Shown: piece after piece, positions 5,640 to 6,625 of the stretch
How the letters are laid out: every line of letters begins with the position of its first letter
Numbering within the stretch: the stretch's first letter is position 1
Assembly (NCBI GenBank): GCA_021805485.1
Contig: JAJZFF010000484.1
Location: 1 to 6,625 of the forward strand
Direction of reading: 5' to 3'
Origin: Pseudomonadota bacterium
GTDB taxonomy: Bacteria > Pseudomonadota > Alphaproteobacteria > Acetobacterales > Acetobacteraceae
DNA length: 6,625 nucleotides
Notes under the pieces: generated by a model
The model's input: only the letters and a program-made list of their open reading frames with translations
Databases searched by the model: none
Told to the model about the DNA's origin: nothing
Program-made: the position numbers and the translations under genes

Positions 5640-6625
5640 TTACCCGAATTGGCCAAGCGCCTCGCCATGAACCTCCACCTGGTCGAGGTGCAGATAGTTT
5701 TTCTCCAGAAGACGGACCCGCACGAAACGGCCGGGAATGGGAATCGACGGCGCGAAGACGAGCGGATTTCCGTCCACACCGCCAAACGGCACCCCGCTTT
5801 CGCGGCGGAATACCTCGATGAGGCGGTCAGGATCAAAACCGATATCGATGGCGATCCGGTTCGCCCGTTCCGCGACGGCCGGCTGATCCATCCTGTTGAA
5901 CAGCCTGACCTCACTGATGCCGCAAACCTCGCCGAGATCGACCCGCCACCACGGGCAATCATCGAGACTGGTGTGAAATTTGCCCCGCCCGTCAATCACA
6001 CCGTTCAGCGCCCGGATCGCGTCGGCTTCGGGTGTCCCACCTTCTGACCAGGCTGAAACCGAACTCTGTGTCGCCACCCGGCCCCGACTGACCGGCAGCT
6101 CGGAATTGCGGGTCACGGCGATCGTCGCGGCCTTCGCCCTTTCGAATTGCCTCGGCCAGAATTCCGCGAGCGAGCGGTCCTCGACCTCGTGAAGACCGGC
6201 GAGGAACGACGCGAAACCGTCACTTGCCGCAAGATCGCTCCAGATGGTTTGCTCGCCGAACGTACCGCCAAGCCCTCGCCGCGCCCTCTCAAGGAATGCC
6301 GCCTCGGACCTAAAAGCGTAGTGGTGGACGACCGCAGTTTCGAGCAGGGCCGCGCTCCGAGCAGGATCGTTGGCGAAAGCGGCGGATGCATCCGGAAAGC
6401 CGTCATAGTAGGACGACATGTCCTCGCCGATCGCATTCACGGCACGAATTTGGCCGTTGGTATGGCCAATTGGACAGTGCCAGAAAGCCACTCCCTGCGT
6501 TGAGGAGTCAGCCTTCAAATCGGCCAGGATTTCCGATCGGGCGACATATTTGGTCAGTGGATGAACCTGTCCTTGCCGAAGCGTATAGTCGCTGAGAATG
6601 CTGTCTCCGGGCTCATCCTTGTGAC
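5640..6625 (-). CDS. GT92-like glycosyltransferase segment with C-terminal discoidin (F5/8 type C) domain, 5' end outside window
   Basis: The frame is open to the right edge without a stop, so the gene starts outside the window; an in-frame TTG at 6516-6518 is internal and not a credible start. The visible 327 residues fall into two parts. Residues about 1-165 resemble the end of GT92/family-2-like glycosyltransferases, notably VVHHYAFRSEAAFLERARRG (98-117), equivalent to the family's NHYxxKSxEEFxxKxxRG motif. Residues about 180-322 form a discoidin-type beta-sandwich: ATQSSVSAWS (184-193), NGVIDG (207-212), PWWRVDLG (224-231), then RFVRVRL and YLHLDQVEVHG (310-320). Such domains usually bind carbohydrate. 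The likely role is assembly or modification of a surface polysaccharide, the discoidin part holding the glycan. It converges on the fusion gene with 124 bases between their stops; no strong terminator is visible there. The glycosyltransferase assignment of the N-terminal part is the weaker one. Confidence 0.82.
   Translation of the reverse strand, partial: HKDEPGDSILSDYTLRQGQVHPLTKYVARSEILADLKADSSTQGVAFWHCPIGHTNGQIRAVNAIGEDMSSYYDGFPDASAAFANDPARSAALLETAVVHHYAFRSEAAFLERARRGLGGTFGEQTIWSDLAASDGFASFLAGLHEVEDRSLAEFWPRQFERAKAATIAVTRNSELPVSRGRVATQSSVSAWSEGGTPEADAIRALNGVIDGRGKFHTSLDDCPWWRVDLGEVCGISEVRLFNRMDQPAVAERANRIAIDIGFDPDRLIEVFRRESGVPFGGVDGNPLVFAPSIPIPGRFVRVRLLEKNYLHLDQVEVHGEALGQFG

Noticed and set aside
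5562..6047. 161-codon open frame on the plus strand
   Set aside because: It is antisense to the discoidin domain, which has clear conserved motifs on the minus strand.
6516..6518. TTG as start of the discoidin-protein gene
   Set aside because: The frame continues upstream without a stop to the window edge and the upstream residues look like normal protein, so the gene begins outside the window.

Overview
The window looks like part of an alphaproteobacterial chromosome. It has high G+C, and its anchor gene is an alphaproteobacterial-type RNase E: an acidic insert inside the S1 domain, a long Arg/Glu-rich tail and a terminal WWKR-type motif. A Rhodospirillales/Acetobacteraceae-like host is plausible, but that is inference. 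The four main coding units are a cut-off IS256-family transposase (minus strand, left edge), rne (minus), a glycosyltransferase-methyltransferase fusion (plus) and a cut-off glycosyltransferase-discoidin protein (minus, right edge).

Left part (1-900): a pile of mobile-element debris. The start of an IS256-family element lies at the left edge, with its transposase reading leftwards out of the window. Its leader carries two RNA-level structures on the transposase sense strand: a 22-bp hairpin that closes only if G-U pairs are allowed, and a canonical four-tract G-quadruplex motif. Against the IS end lie a short stretch resembling the helix-turn-helix of IS21-family IstA and a decayed IS701-family transposase, which has an internal deletion and a frameshift. 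A weak intrinsic terminator for rne closes the region.

Middle (900-3599): rne, the large endoribonuclease of the RNA degradosome. About 500 bases without a gene (3600-4099) separate it from the divergent gene to the right. This gap must hold the rne leader and promoter and the promoter of the plus-strand gene, but no promoter in it is convincing.

Right part (4100-6625): two convergent glycan-related genes, visibly less G+C-rich than rne at least in the first. The first encodes a GT32-like (DXD) sugar transferase fused to a class I SAM-dependent methyltransferase. The second, which enters from the right edge, ends in a GT92-like glycosyltransferase segment followed by an F5/8-type (discoidin) carbohydrate-binding domain. 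Together they look like the edge of a surface-polysaccharide island inserted next to rne.

Transcription of rne runs towards the IS debris and into the IS256 transposase in the same direction. That gives the leader hairpin of the IS an obvious possible role as a shield against read-through. I saw no CRISPR array, tRNA or rRNA.
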